This document shows, in pieces, positions 39,872-49,333 of a DNA stretch of 64,000 nucleotides. Position 1 is the first letter of the stretch. Each line of letters begins with the position of its first letter. The position numbers and the translations under genes are program-made. The notes beneath the pieces were generated by a model that made no database searches, was not told where the DNA came from, and saw only the letters and a program-made list of their open reading frames with translations. The stretch comes from Blastocladiella emersonii ATCC 22665 (taxonomy: Eukaryota; Blastocladiomycota; Blastocladiomycetes; Blastocladiales; Blastocladiaceae): contig JANHCV010000002.1 in NCBI GenBank assembly GCA_025594325.1, positions 2,666,001 through 2,730,000 of the forward strand, read 5' to 3'.

Positions 39872-40830
39872 ATGAAGACCGCCCCGTCGGCCCCGCTCAT
39901 AACCAAGAACGCCCTCAGCGTCGCACAGGGCAAGAAGACGCTCGGCGGCAGATGCGCGCGGATCGCCGCGGACGTGCACCTGGCGTCGGCGGCCACGCGC
40001 CTCGTCGTGGTCACGACAGCAGCTGCGCCCCTCAAGACGGTCGCGGCGGTGATCACGTCCGTCGAATCGGTCCAGTCGGCGGCCTCGACTAAGGCACGAT
40101 CTCTAACGGCATCGGTCGTGACGGGCTGAGCACTGACGCGCGCGCACTCCTGTATCCAGCCGAAGGCCAAACAGCCGAAGCAGGGCGCCTCACCGTCCCT
40201 CAAGCTGGTCAAGTCGGCGGTCTCGACCAACGTACGTTTTCTCACTCTGCATTGGTCGTGACGGGGCAGAGTACTGACGCACACGCACACCCCCGCATCT
40301 AGAAGTCCCTCCCCAAGAAGGACAAGGAGGGCAAGCTGGTTGCCGGTGCGGTGCTGGACAAGAAGAACGAGGTTCGCCGCTCCAAGCGCGACCAGAAGGA
40401 TTCGCTGGCAGTTGCTCCTCGAGCTCGCCGTGCCCCCGAGTGCCTGCCACGGCAAGAGTGCACCGCGCTGCGTGGACCGCACTCGGTCGGGCGCCGCGAA
40501 AAGACCGCGTCGCCCGCGCGAGTGCGGTCCCCTACACGATTTCGTCAGGCAGCGCGGTGTAGGACGGCCGTGGCCGGGACTCCCGGCGCGGGCGCGGCTA
40601 CACAGGTCGCTGGCCGTCGACGGCGTTGTGATAATAGAAGTCGCTCACTTGCTTGCTCGCAACACTCTTGTTCTGGCCTTGTCGCAGACGAGGTAGAGGG
40701 GACAGAGGCGTGTTGGTCAGATTGGCGTGCAGCACGTGTGGCGCGACACGCTCGCGGCCGCCGAGTTTCTTCGCGGCGGCGTTCCCACGCTCGCTCTCTC
40801 CCCTCCCCCTCGTTACCCGCCGCCTCGTGA
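39872..40830 (+). CDS. Lysine-rich orphan with duplicated exon/intron module
   Basis: Tentative model: exons 39872-40093, 40160-40231 and 40303-40830, about 273 aa. Intron 1 would use a GC donor (AAG/GCACGA) and intron 2 a normal GTACGT donor; both end AG after a CTGAC-like branch site. The readable part contains 'GKKTLGGRCARIAADVHLAS', then 'SVQSAASTK', 'LKLVKSAVSTN' and 'KSLPKKDKEGKLVAGAVLDK'. The last stretch is lysine-rich and histone-tail-like, but no family is recognised. The sequence around 'VQSAASTK' plus its intron is repeated as 'VKSAVSTN' plus its intron. Beyond about 40400 the frame stays open but composition looks non-coding, so the true 3' end may be earlier. Unread alternatives include the overlapping 84-codon frame from 39838. 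Confidence 0.35.
40071..40302 (+). repeat. Diverged tandem duplication covering exon end and intron
   Basis: The segment 'gtccagtcggcggcctcgac' plus the following intron (about 40071-40159) resembles 'gtcaagtcggcggtctcgac' plus the next intron (about 40209-40302). Both introns share GCAT(C/T)GGTCGTGACGGG and CTGACGC. Confidence 0.6.
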
Positions 40831-41502
40831 AGCTATCGAGCGAAACCTGGCTTCAAGCAACGCATCAACCACCACCGAGCACCCGCAAGTGCACCGCCTG
40901 CCCGTGCCCGAGGCCCAGCACCACGTCCGACACTTGGCGCGCCCTGCTCGCCTCTTCATAAGAGCGCTCGGTCTCCACGCGGGCCTGGTACGCCGTCTTC
41001 TGCTCAACGTGCTCGATCGAAGGTGTGACTAACGGTCGCCTCGCTGCTGCGAGTAGCATCGCTGTTCCCACGCCGGTCGACGCGCCGCTTCTCGCCCAAG
41101 TCAGTCGCCCCGCGCGCCCAGACCTGGTACGCCTCTTTTCCTCCGATCCACCTTGCACCCGCTGCTTGCTCGGCTCCGTGGATCGCGCGGCGGATCGCCC
41201 TCCGCGGTCTCGGCCCGTCGCGCCCAGCGGGCCGACCACGATGGTGGACCGAGCCAGGCAGCATCCCCATCGCACCGATTCAGCTCCTCAACGCTCCCTC
41301 CTCCCCGCAGCTCTTGAACTGCCAACTGACGTCTGCATGTCTCGCATCTAGCGCCCTGCCGCACGTCCTCCGCCATCGAATCGACTCTCGGTCGCCCTCC
41401 CTCGCCGCCACCCCCGCCCACGCCCATCGTCTCCTCGAAATAAGCGTCAAACGTCCGGTCGAACGTTACGACCTCAGTACCCTTCTGGCGCTCGATGATG
41501 AG
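40831..41502. other. No supported gene; weak coiled-coil-like reading on the minus strand
   Basis: Two stretches on the minus strand read as charged helical protein ('EQKTAYQARVETERSYEEA' near 40950-41010) but in short frames without a clear start. Possibly a gene relic. No repeat or RNA gene recognised. Confidence 0.3.
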
Positions 41503-42291
41503 ATGGCGGATCTGCAGGCGGAGACGGCCGCGATCGAAGCCGACGCGGCGTTGCAGGCGGAGGCGGCCGCGATCGAAGCCGCCAACGCCCTGCGGGTGGA
41601 GCAGGCCGCGAACGCCGTGGCAGCGCTCCATCCGAACGGAGACCCAATGCCGACCGCCCCTCGCCGTCGCCGTCGCCTTCGCGCTTCGAGGAACTTCACG
41701 TGGCTCGCCCTGCTCGGTATGGTTTCCTGCGAGTTCTCGCTGGATCGGAGACGCCGTGACTGACGACGACGCGTGTTTGTAGGCATCCTCCTCGCTGCCG
41801 CATGGCCGGTGTACCTGTTCTTCGACACGGTCAAGACGTGCACTGAGAAGCGCGGCCACGTCGTCGTGTGGAGCGACGCCGGCGAGTGGGGCCTCGGCAC
41901 GTTCCAGTGCATCCCGGCGCGTGGTGCCGTCCAGCACGTCGTTGACGGTGGCCAAGATGGTGCCGCCGCGCAGTCGATCCACGACACGCTCGGCGCGGCC
42001 GAGGTGCACCTGGACCGGATCGACAACGAGCTCGCCAAGCCGCAGAGACGTGTAGACGACTCGGTCCAGTCCGAGGACCCCGACGCCGCCTCGTCGCGCG
42101 AGGTCGACCTCAAGCTGGGCGCGAGCCTCGAGGACCTCGACCCCAGCGGGCGTCGTGCCACGTGGCGCGAGCTCGAGGACAAGTGCGCGACCAGCGGGAC
42201 GTGTACCAGGGCGCGCATTCTCGAGTACGAGATCCGCGAGGTCATCGACTTGCTCAACTCGCATGCGGGGTCCGAGTTCCGGCGCTCGTGA
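41503..42291 (+). CDS. Orphan single-pass membrane protein A
   Basis: Two exons, 41503-41716 and 41783-42291, with a 66-bp intron ending TAG; 240 aa. No family recognised. Residues 4-29 are two 13-residue Ala/Glu repeats (LQAETAAIEADAA and LQAEAAAIEAANA) that would form a helix. A very basic segment RRRRRLRASR comes next, then one membrane helix (FTWLALLG joined to ILLAAAWPVYLFF). The intron lies inside this helix, splitting a Gly codon (phase 1). The remainder is polar and helical with four Cys and ends RRS. By charge, the Arg-rich side should be cytosolic and the C-terminal 150 residues exoplasmic. The orphan at 44352 has the same plan: short N-terminus, membrane helix interrupted by a phase-1 intron, long helical C-terminus. 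Confidence 0.55.
41512..41589 (+). repeat. 39-bp in-frame tandem repeat, two copies
   Basis: Copies 41512-41550 and 41551-41589 differ at only a few bases, mainly at the ends, and encode 13-residue Ala/Glu-rich units in orphan A. Confidence 0.8.
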
Positions 42292-43678
42292 TCCGCTGCG
42301 ACCTCCTCGGCCTGTTCGTTGCGGCCAAGCCGTGTGTCGTTCGTTCCCTTCCCTTTCCCCTCGCTCAACCATTGTCCCGTCAATTCACCGCCTCCAACCA
42401 TCTCCATCCATCGATCTCATTCCCTGTTCCAACTCACTCATGACAATACCAAAGACTTGGCGATATCGACCATGTCCTCGTCCTCGCTCGACCGGACCGC
42501 GAGGGTCTCGCGAGCCGATGTGGCGCTTGGCCGTCCCGGTCGATGCGAGCTCCATGGTATGGACGCGTCAAGCAATCCGCTTTCGAACGGCGACAAACTC
42601 GCGGCACTCGGGCGGCGGGGCCGCTGCTGGTCGCTCAGGGGCGCAAGTGAGGCGGAGGGAAGTTGCCTGAACGCGAGCGCGCCAGCGGTCAATCAATACC
42701 CGCCGCTCGCGCCCCGTGGAAGTTGGCAAGCGGCTTTGTCGGCGAGGACCTTGAAGCCGTCGGATTGCTCAAGCATGCATTCGTGGCGCTCAAGACCAGC
42801 ACACACTCCGTCGCTTCAGGTGGGAGGTCTGGTCGCCTCCGTGGAAGGTACGCGCGCCGGCTGCACAAGCTCGGCAAGGAAGGCAGGCTTGGAGTTCAAG
42901 TCCAAGAAGGCTGCCGCACGACAAGCCCAGCGACTCGGACAGGTCGCCAAGGCCGGTGGCCGTGCGTATCACGCCGACGTTGTGTATATAGCTGCGGCAG
43001 CACGCGGAAGACCCGAACTCGGCTGTGTGCCTGATTCAGCATGTTCGCATATGCACAGCTCGAGCTGGGCCGGTGGCGCTCGGTAGGCGGGCAGTCGGTG
43101 CTCACAAATAGCAAATTCTCTCGTCCAGGCATGCTTCATGTGGTTGCATCGAGTTTCGTGGCGGCGCGATGATGGAACGCCGTGATGGACGGCGGTGAGG
43201 ACAGGAGGGAGGGGCGGGGGTGGCGTCGCAGCGGCAGGGGGCCGACCGCTGAAACCAGGGAGGGGTTCTGCTGAAACGGTTCACGTGCGGGTGAGGGACG
43301 CGCCGAAAAAACGCGAGACACTGCCGCGAGACAATTTTGGCCCACGCGACTCCGGCGTGACCACGCGCCGATCGCGACGCGTATCCCAACACCATGGAAA
43401 TACTACTAAAGCTCGGCGGCACCGCTGCGTGGAATTGACCCTCCGATAGTATATCTGGTGCGCCGACCAGCTCCAGCGGTTGCTCAGCAGCGCCCTTCCG
43501 AACGCCCCGCTCGGGCACCGCTGCCGATCCGTCGTGCCCTGGCCGAGAGTCGACGAAGTGCTGAGTTGGTGCGAGGTTCTCCTGAGGACGAAACACAATC
43601 GTTGGCCGACACACGTGCGTGCTCGGCGGAAAGGGAGAGCGGCAGAGCCGCGCCGGCGATTCTCACGCCCGCCGCCCG
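42292..43678. other. Accessory stretch with frame-jumping protein-like reading (probable relic)
   Basis: From about 42474 to 43085 a plus-strand frame begins ATG-TCC-TCG and is open for about 200 codons. The most protein-like pieces lie in different frames, for example 'ASGFVGEDLEAVGLLKHAF' near 42730-42790 and 'FKSKKAAARQAQRLGQVAKA' near 42895-42955. No intron pair repairs this. It may be a decayed gene. 43100-43678 shows nothing further. Confidence 0.3.
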
Positions 43679-43685
43679 TATAAAA
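43679..43685 (+). promoter_or_regulatory. TATA box TATAAAA
   Basis: TATAAAA after GCCGCCCG and followed by ACCGGCGCCCGCCGG and a long pyrimidine tract, a typical transcription start region here. No ATG follows for several hundred bases. Confidence 0.55.
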
Positions 43686-44351
43686 ACCGGCGCCCGCCGG
43701 CCTCTCCTCTCTCTCCCCCTCAACCCTGCTCTCTCTCTGATAGCAACGTAACTCTACGCATCGGCCACCGACGACCGACCACGCCGCCTGCTCGCGCAAG
43801 TCCAAGTGCCGCGCCCGCTTCGACCGCCGTCCCTCTCCAACTCGCGCGAACCCGCTCGTGCTTCGACACCCCGGCTTCGTTCGGCTCCGCAGCTGTGGTA
43901 CGTGCCCGCTCTACTGTCCGTGGTGAAGTGCGTGCAGGACCCAACTGACTCATGCTGTGCGCGCCCGTCTAGTCCGCTGTTCCTCCACGGCCGGCTGATC
44001 AACGACAAGCGCATCGGCTGCCCGCTTCCCCTCCCTGGTACGCAATCTCTCTTGAACCGGTGCTCTCGCTCGACGAGTACCTGCTTGCCGGCGGCGCTCG
44101 CGTCACGCGGATCGCCGTCCGCTCCGATGCAACGCCGCCGCCGCCCCACCCGCTGGGCGGACGGACACGGCGCGCTCGGAGCGGGCGAGCTGCCTGCGCA
44201 CACCGAGAGCGCCCTGCAATCACCATCACCTACGGCCACCCAACCTAACATGTGTGTGTCATGGCCGTCTGACAGAGAACCCGACAGCCTCTTCATCGCC
44301 ACAGCGCCCCACCATGCGCGACCCCAAGACCCCCCGCCCAAGCACAAGAAG
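43686..44351 (+). other. Possible spliced 5' leader of orphan B or a non-coding transcript
   Basis: Downstream of the TATA box there is a good intron candidate at 43898-43972 (GTACGTG...CTGAC...TAG) and a donor GTACGC at 44038. No in-frame ATG exists before 44113 outside the intron. An acceptor at about 44286 (CTGACAG or GACAG) would join to the segment holding the start at 44352. An upstream ATG at 44314 opens a 38-codon frame overlapping that start. Confidence 0.35.
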
Positions 44352-45497
44352 ATGCCCGCCGCCGCCACTACCGCCACCACGTCCACGGCGCCCGTGCAGG
44401 CCACTCGGCCGACGGTGCAGTTCAAGCTGACGCTCCTGAGCGTGTCGTCGCTCCGTACGTTTCACCTCTCGTCGTTTGATGGGGATCACGGACCCAGTAA
44501 CTGACGCTTGCTGTTGTCTCTCCCAGTCGCCGTGATCGCGGTTGCTTGCGTCGCCGCGCTCGCCTTGTCCACCACCAAGGGCGGCGTCGCCCGCTCGTCG
44601 GTTCTCTCTGTCGGCGTGGCCGTCCCCGAAGACCCCGTGTTCGGCCACCAAGCCGACGCCGTCGACGTGGCCGTCCCCGAGGACCCCGTGTTCCGCCACC
44701 AAGCCGACGCCGTCGACGTGGCCGTCCCCAAGAGCCCCATGTTCCGCCAGCAAGCCGACGCCGTCCCCGAGGGCGGCTACCACCACGTGTTCCTCCAGAT
44801 CGTGCCCAAGACGACGGCCGGCGTCTTCGGCGGGGCCGAGGCCCAGTACCCCGAGTCGGGCATTACGGGTGCCGCCAGCGCCGAGGACGACGCGGTCGCG
44901 GTGGCGGTGGCGGCCGTCATCGCCCAGTTCGAGTCGCGCGCCATAAGCGGCCTGCTCAACTACGACGACGACTCGGAGGTCGCCGCCGTGGGCCTGTACT
45001 TCAAGTACAGGCTCCGGACCGAGGGCACGGCGGCCGGTGCGGCCAGCGATGCCGCGATGCCTGTCATCCACGGCTTCTCCAAGATCGAGGCTACGGCCAC
45101 GGGCATGCTCCTCGCCCACGACTGCAGCCGCAGCGCCCTCGCCCAGCTGTCCGGCATGGAGCAGCTGCAGATCGAGTCCGACAAGATCAGCGCCGTCTTT
45201 CGCAACGGGTCCGCGGCGCTCGCCACCGCCGGCGAGGTGTACCGCGCAGTCGCCGCGCGCATCGCCAAGGGCAACGGGCCCGTCGAGACCGGCATGAAGC
45301 GCGGCAAGCGCTCGCAGTCTCGGCTCCAGACCGAGCTCGAGATCATCGCAGACGGCGAGGAGCTGCAGCGGCTTACCGAGACCCACGCGGTCCTCGCCGG
45401 ACTCTACGTCAACATCGAGGCCCGCTTCGCCCAGGTCCGCAAGCTGGTCGCCCGCGCCACCGACGAGTGCGCCCGCGGGGCCGCCGCGGACCTGTAG
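44352..45497 (+). CDS. Orphan single-pass membrane protein B with 17-residue repeats
   Basis: Two exons, 44352-44454 and 44527-45497, with a 72-bp intron (GTACGT...CAG); 357 aa. No family recognised. A Thr/Ala-rich N-terminus of about 23 residues is followed by one hydrophobic helix (LTLLSVSSLLAVIAVACVAALAL), probably a signal anchor, interrupted by a phase-1 intron. Next come three near-perfect 17-residue units (VAVPEDPVFGHQADAVD and variants). The rest is an Ala-rich alpha-helical domain with 'GLYFKYRLRTEG', 'GEVYRAVAARIAKGNGP' and a C-terminal helix rich in Glu/Arg. Codon bias is strong throughout, so the gene looks intact. Gene plan and intron position match orphan A at 41503. Start alternative: the ATG at 44314 is out of frame with the body. 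Confidence 0.65.
44616..44768 (+). repeat. 51-bp in-frame tandem repeat, three copies
   Basis: Units 44616-44666, 44667-44717 and 44718-44768. Units 1 and 2 are nearly identical; unit 3 has diverged (PKSPMFRQ in place of PEDPVFRH). Unit length is a multiple of three. Confidence 0.85.
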
Positions 45498-45646
45498 CCG
45501 GCTCGCTCGCTCGGCTGCGGCTTCGCGCCGGCGTCCATGTGTTCCTGCCGTCGGGCTGGTCCCTGCAGGTCGCTGGCGACGGCGCGGGTCCTTCCTTGCT
45601 GTCCCTCTCCTCCTCCCCCAATCCATTGCACATCCCCGCCATACCA

Positions 45647-46619
45647 CTAGCACAATAAAAATGTCTTCCCCGCTTCGGACTCTTTCGCCCTCGACTCGCC
45701 CTTGGCCTTGTTGCTGAAGCCGACGAACGCGCCCTTGAGCGCCATCGTCTTGCCCACTGGCGGCGAGCTTGTCGTCGTACTACTGGGCGCCATCTTGACC
45801 GTGCTTCTGGCGTCGCCAGGCGAGCGAGTCGAGTGAGCACCTCGGACGGTTTGCCGAGGCGGGAGGAAGAACTTGAGCAGGTCGCTATCAACGAGTCCCG
45901 AAAGGACCAGCGGTTGCACGACGGCTTGCGACGCGGCGACAATGGCCGCAGTCGAGCGGTGCCGCGAGCCGGTCCTGGCCGCGGTCAATGAACTGCTCGG
46001 CGTTGGCGTTGACGTCGTCGTCGTTCTGGACCACCTTGCAGAGCCGGGACAGGTGACCGATTCGCGCGCGATTGACAACGTACGTGGTCGTGTACCTGCG
46101 CGCCTCGCCGGCGACCACCACGCCGTGTAGAAGGCCTTGACGCGGGTGTAGCGGCTGTTCAAGCTTCTCGTGGATCAGCGCGTACGTACGGGGACGGGAT
46201 CTGGCGCGCGCGAGTACCGGAGTACGAGACAAAGCGAGGCTCGCGACGGAGAGCTTGGCGGCGTCGGCCGGCAGCTTGCAGATGCGCTTGGGGAGCCCGA
46301 CACCGAGACGAGAAAGTTGGCCGTGGACGGGAGGCCGAGAGTGGTCAAAGTTGGCGATGTACTCGCGGCGCGGGACCGCGGCGAGATCGCCGTCGTAGAA
46401 GCGGTCAAGGGCGGCGGCGATGTGGCTGTCGCGCACCGTGTCGAGGACGGCAAGGGAGCGCGAAGGGCGGCCGCTTGAGGGCAATGACGAGCGCGAGTAG
46501 CCGGCCCAAAGGAGTCCGCAAGCAGCCGCGAGTCGAAGTTGGACAGGCTGATTCAAGGCAAACACCCGGATCTGCAACTGAAGCACGACCTGGGGGCAGA
46601 GACGAACTCGATTACGACG
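45647..46619 (-). pseudogene. Frameshifted relic related to the orphan at 46620
   Basis: The minus strand carries biased, protein-like reading in pieces that change frame without plausible introns: 'LPKRICKLPADAAKLSVASL' near 46240-46300; 'YTRVKAFYTAWW' near 46120-46155; 'RARIGHLSRLCKVVQNDDDV' near 46010-46070; then, after a one-base slip near 45950, 'AIVAASQAVVQPLVLSGLVD' and 'SDLLKFFLPP'; and a terminal 'TMALKGAFVGFSNKAKGESR' to a stop at 45647. The order F-x-A-x-W, helical linker, L-K-V-V-Q or L-K-S-V-I-Q, then A-x-I-x-A-A to L-x-F-F resembles the C-terminal half of the adjacent orphan C read on the other strand. I infer an inverted, decayed paralogue, but a gene with unrecognised introns is not excluded. 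Confidence 0.4.
45654..45659 (+). terminator. Poly(A) signal AATAAA
   Basis: AATAAA 157 bp after the stop codon of orphan B. The reverse-strand relic ends within 10 bp of this site. Confidence 0.45.
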
Positions 46620-47456
46620 ATGAGGGCGCATTCAGGCCGTAGCGCCACTTTGATGCCGGCCGTCAAGGAAGGACAAAGTCAAACTCGAGAGAATAGTAGC
46701 TCGGTCCACGACGAGCTCAGCAGCGGGCTCGCGTCCGTCCGCAACATCATCAACTACCCGAACGGTCGCCGCATCCATCTCCTGTCGGGCCGCAGTGCAA
46801 CCGGGTCCCTCGAGCGGCACGGCGAGGAGTTGCGCAACAAGATCGTCGCCCACATTGACCGTTTCCGCGGCTTCGCCATCGAATCCCTCTCTGAGATCAC
46901 CCGCGCCGAGGAGACGATCACGGAGACGATCGCCGAGGCCATCACCCGCGGCACTGAGACGGTCATGAAAATCCAGATGGGCAAAGTGGCGGTCGGGTAC
47001 CGTCAAGTTCACCACAACAACAACGGCGTGGCCGCAGCCGCGGGCGCCGAGTACGACCCGTGCGCCGACCACGAGCACGCCGACCGCGCCAACAGCCGGC
47101 TAAACGCTGGCGCCGCCGCGACCAAGGCTTTGCTGAAGCTGTTCACGGTCGTGCCCGGCGAGTCCACCAACCAGGCCGACAAGGAGTTCATTGACATGGA
47201 TGCCGGCTTCTGGGCCGCGGCCGATGAGTGGAAGGAGCTGCTCAAAAACAGCTTCCTGTTGACGGTCCGCGGCGACGTGCAGGCTAAGGCCCGCGACCTC
47301 AAGTCGGTGATCCAGGTCCTCGACCACATGAAGGCCCAGCTCATGGACCCGGACCCCGACATGCGCGAGGCCGCCGGCGCGGGCATCATGGCGGCGGAGC
47401 TCAAGCGTTTGATCGCCGGCGAGCTCGACTTCTTCGCCGAGGACACGTCCTCGTAA
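46620..47456 (+). CDS. Orphan alpha-helical protein C
   Basis: Single exon from the first in-frame ATG, 278 aa; an upstream exon is possible. No family recognised. It is almost entirely amphipathic helix: 'DELSSGLASVRNIINY', 'HGEELRNKIVAHIDRFRGFA', 'ITRAEETITETIAEAITRGT', 'DAGFWAAADEWKELLKNSFL', 'DLKSVIQVLDHMKAQLMDPD', ending AEDTSS. No membrane span is visible in this exon. A motif GRSAT occurs twice (near residues 6 and 60). Codon bias is strong and even, so the frame looks functional. It neighbours a probable inverted relic (45647-46619) of the same family, and orphans A and B lie within 6 kb, which suggests a local family of helical orphans. Confidence 0.6.
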   Translation: MRAHSGRSATLMPAVKEGQSQTRENSSSVHDELSSGLASVRNIINYPNGRRIHLLSGRSATGSLERHGEELRNKIVAHIDRFRGFAIESLSEITRAEETITETIAEAITRGTETVMKIQMGKVAVGYRQVHHNNNGVAAAAGAEYDPCADHEHADRANSRLNAGAAATKALLKLFTVVPGESTNQADKEFIDMDAGFWAAADEWKELLKNSFLLTVRGDVQAKARDLKSVIQVLDHMKAQLMDPDPDMREAAGAGIMAAELKRLIAGELDFFAEDTSS

Positions 47457-49333
47457 CGGGTGCCATCAAGAAGCGCGACGGCGCGCCAGCGCTGGCCGTC
47501 CGTGCCTCGAACCCCACTTCCCCCGATCATGTTCCCGCCCAACGCATCCCTACCATCCTACTTTGCACGAAGCCATTGCGCATACCCGATCCGAATGTAT
47601 TCAACCGTTCGTAAACACCGTACCGCTACTTCCGCCATTGCTTTCCCTTGACCAGGTCGCGCGAGATCTCGCGCGGCCGCTCCGCTTCACAAGCCTCTAG
47701 CGCACGCGCTACCGGAATTCGCCGTCTGACTGACGAGCATGGCGAGAGCTGTCTCGTGGGCGCGAGGCGAGAAAGGGGCGATCGCGATGGATCGCGTGGA
47801 GCGACTCGGCGAGCAAGGTCTTCTTGGGCGAATCAAGGGTCGAGTGCTTGTCGAGGTACAGCAGCCCGTCATGGCGGCGAGCCAGTCGATACGATTCATG
47901 CGGCGGTAGTGGTAGCAGTCCAAGGCATACCCGGCAACGTCGCGAACGGCAAGCAGGATGGGGCGCTTGAGCGAGTGAGCCGATCTGCAGCACAGCGCCA
48001 AGGTCGAAGGCCACAGGACGGAGATCGCGCTGCCGCTCGCAAAATCACGCCGTAGGCCATGTCATACTTGATTCCTGATGGTAGAGCGGTCAATGAAGGA
48101 GAATCGAGCGCAGTCTTGTCGCCGCCCAGGGTGCATGGTGCGCGAGAAAGCGAGTGTAATCGAGACCGACACCGGGAGCAGGCTGCCGCTGACCGCGACC
48201 GAGAGATAGTACAAAGACCAAAGACACCGACGAGATTGTTTGCTGCTTAGTGAAGACCTTGAGAATCGTTGGGAGCTCAGCGGATCATGCTCACAAATAA
48301 TTGAGGCTGGATACATGAACCACACGTCGTTGGCATAGTCGGGCGGGAAGCCGCAAACCGAGCGAGCGCGAGCGTTGGCAGGCGTGTGACGCGGGGGGAA
48401 ACGAGTGGAGCAAGGCCAGTGACGCGCTCGGATCTTCGAGGTGGATGAAAGAGTAGTGGCTGGAAATGCACGAGCGATGAAGAGAAGCGGGACGAGCAGG
48501 GTCCGCTCGCGTCGACCCAGCAGGTTGTGCGACTGAAGAAGCTTTCAGTCGGCGTCACCACGATGCAGAGAATAAGTTCGCGTACGCTCACCGCGCGTAG
48601 CGGTTGACGGAGCCGGCTACGGATCGTCTCGCGCGAGTAATCTACTAGCACGCGGAACGGGTGCCTCAGAGCGGGATGCGGAACAGGATTAACGAGGGCG
48701 AGGTAAGTCGACGAAAGAGCTCGTTGAACTTGCCGCCGACCTCGGCGGAGCCGGACTCGGGTTCGTGGGCGCCTCTGGCAGGCTCACGCACGCGTTGCGC
48801 CGTCGTCGGGGCGCCTGCAGAAACAGCAAGGAGCAAGAAAGTGTCTGGTTGTGTCGTGTCTGTTTGTGTGGCAGCCGTCTCTGAGTGGGGAGCGGGGACG
48901 TAGAGAGCTGCGGGCGAGGGTGACGGCGTCGGCGAGCCCCTCGCCGGGACCGGCGCCGAGCGTGGCGAGTGCTCGGCGGATTCCATGCGTAGATGATGTT
49001 CCATATCAGCCGTAGGTCGATGCATCGAGTCGCGAGTGCTGGTTCATGGCATCTCGCGCCCGTCATGGGACGGGCAAGGCGAAGGGGAGAGACAACGAGG
49101 CGGATCCGCCGGTTTCAGCCGCTCACGTGCGTCGAAACTGGGCGCGAGGTCGCGTTGCGCCACCCGTTCGGCTCGAGCAATCCCGGCCTGAACCGAAGGT
49201 TTGGGGGGATGGATCGAGAAAAGTGTGAAGAGATGGAAGTGTATGATGTGATACGAGCGCGGTCGAGGGGGGTGCGGGAACGAGAGGGAGATCGCGGGCG
49301 ACGGGCACGCCCTACAGCAACAGCGACATGGGC
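47457..49333. other. 1.9-kb accessory stretch without a supported intact gene
   Basis: No full gene is supported. A probable relic is listed at 47709-48014. On the minus strand 48666-49007 one frame ends '...FNELFRRLTSPSLILFRIPL' after a Pro/Ala/Thr-rich segment; this could be a short hypothetical protein but is not convincing. The region is less GC-rich than its surroundings. Confidence 0.35.
47709..48014 (-). pseudogene. Possible frameshifted gene fragment
   Basis: Minus-strand reading changes frame mid-way: 'AVRDVAGYALDCYHYRRMNR' then 'IDWLAAM' in one frame (near 47870-47945), then 'DGLLYLDKHSTLDSPKKTLL' and 'AESLHAIHRDRPFL' in another (near 47780-47870). Each half is protein-like with no intron signals between them. 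The style recalls the divergent ankyrin-like repeat proteins of zoosporic fungi, but this is a guess. Confidence 0.3.
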
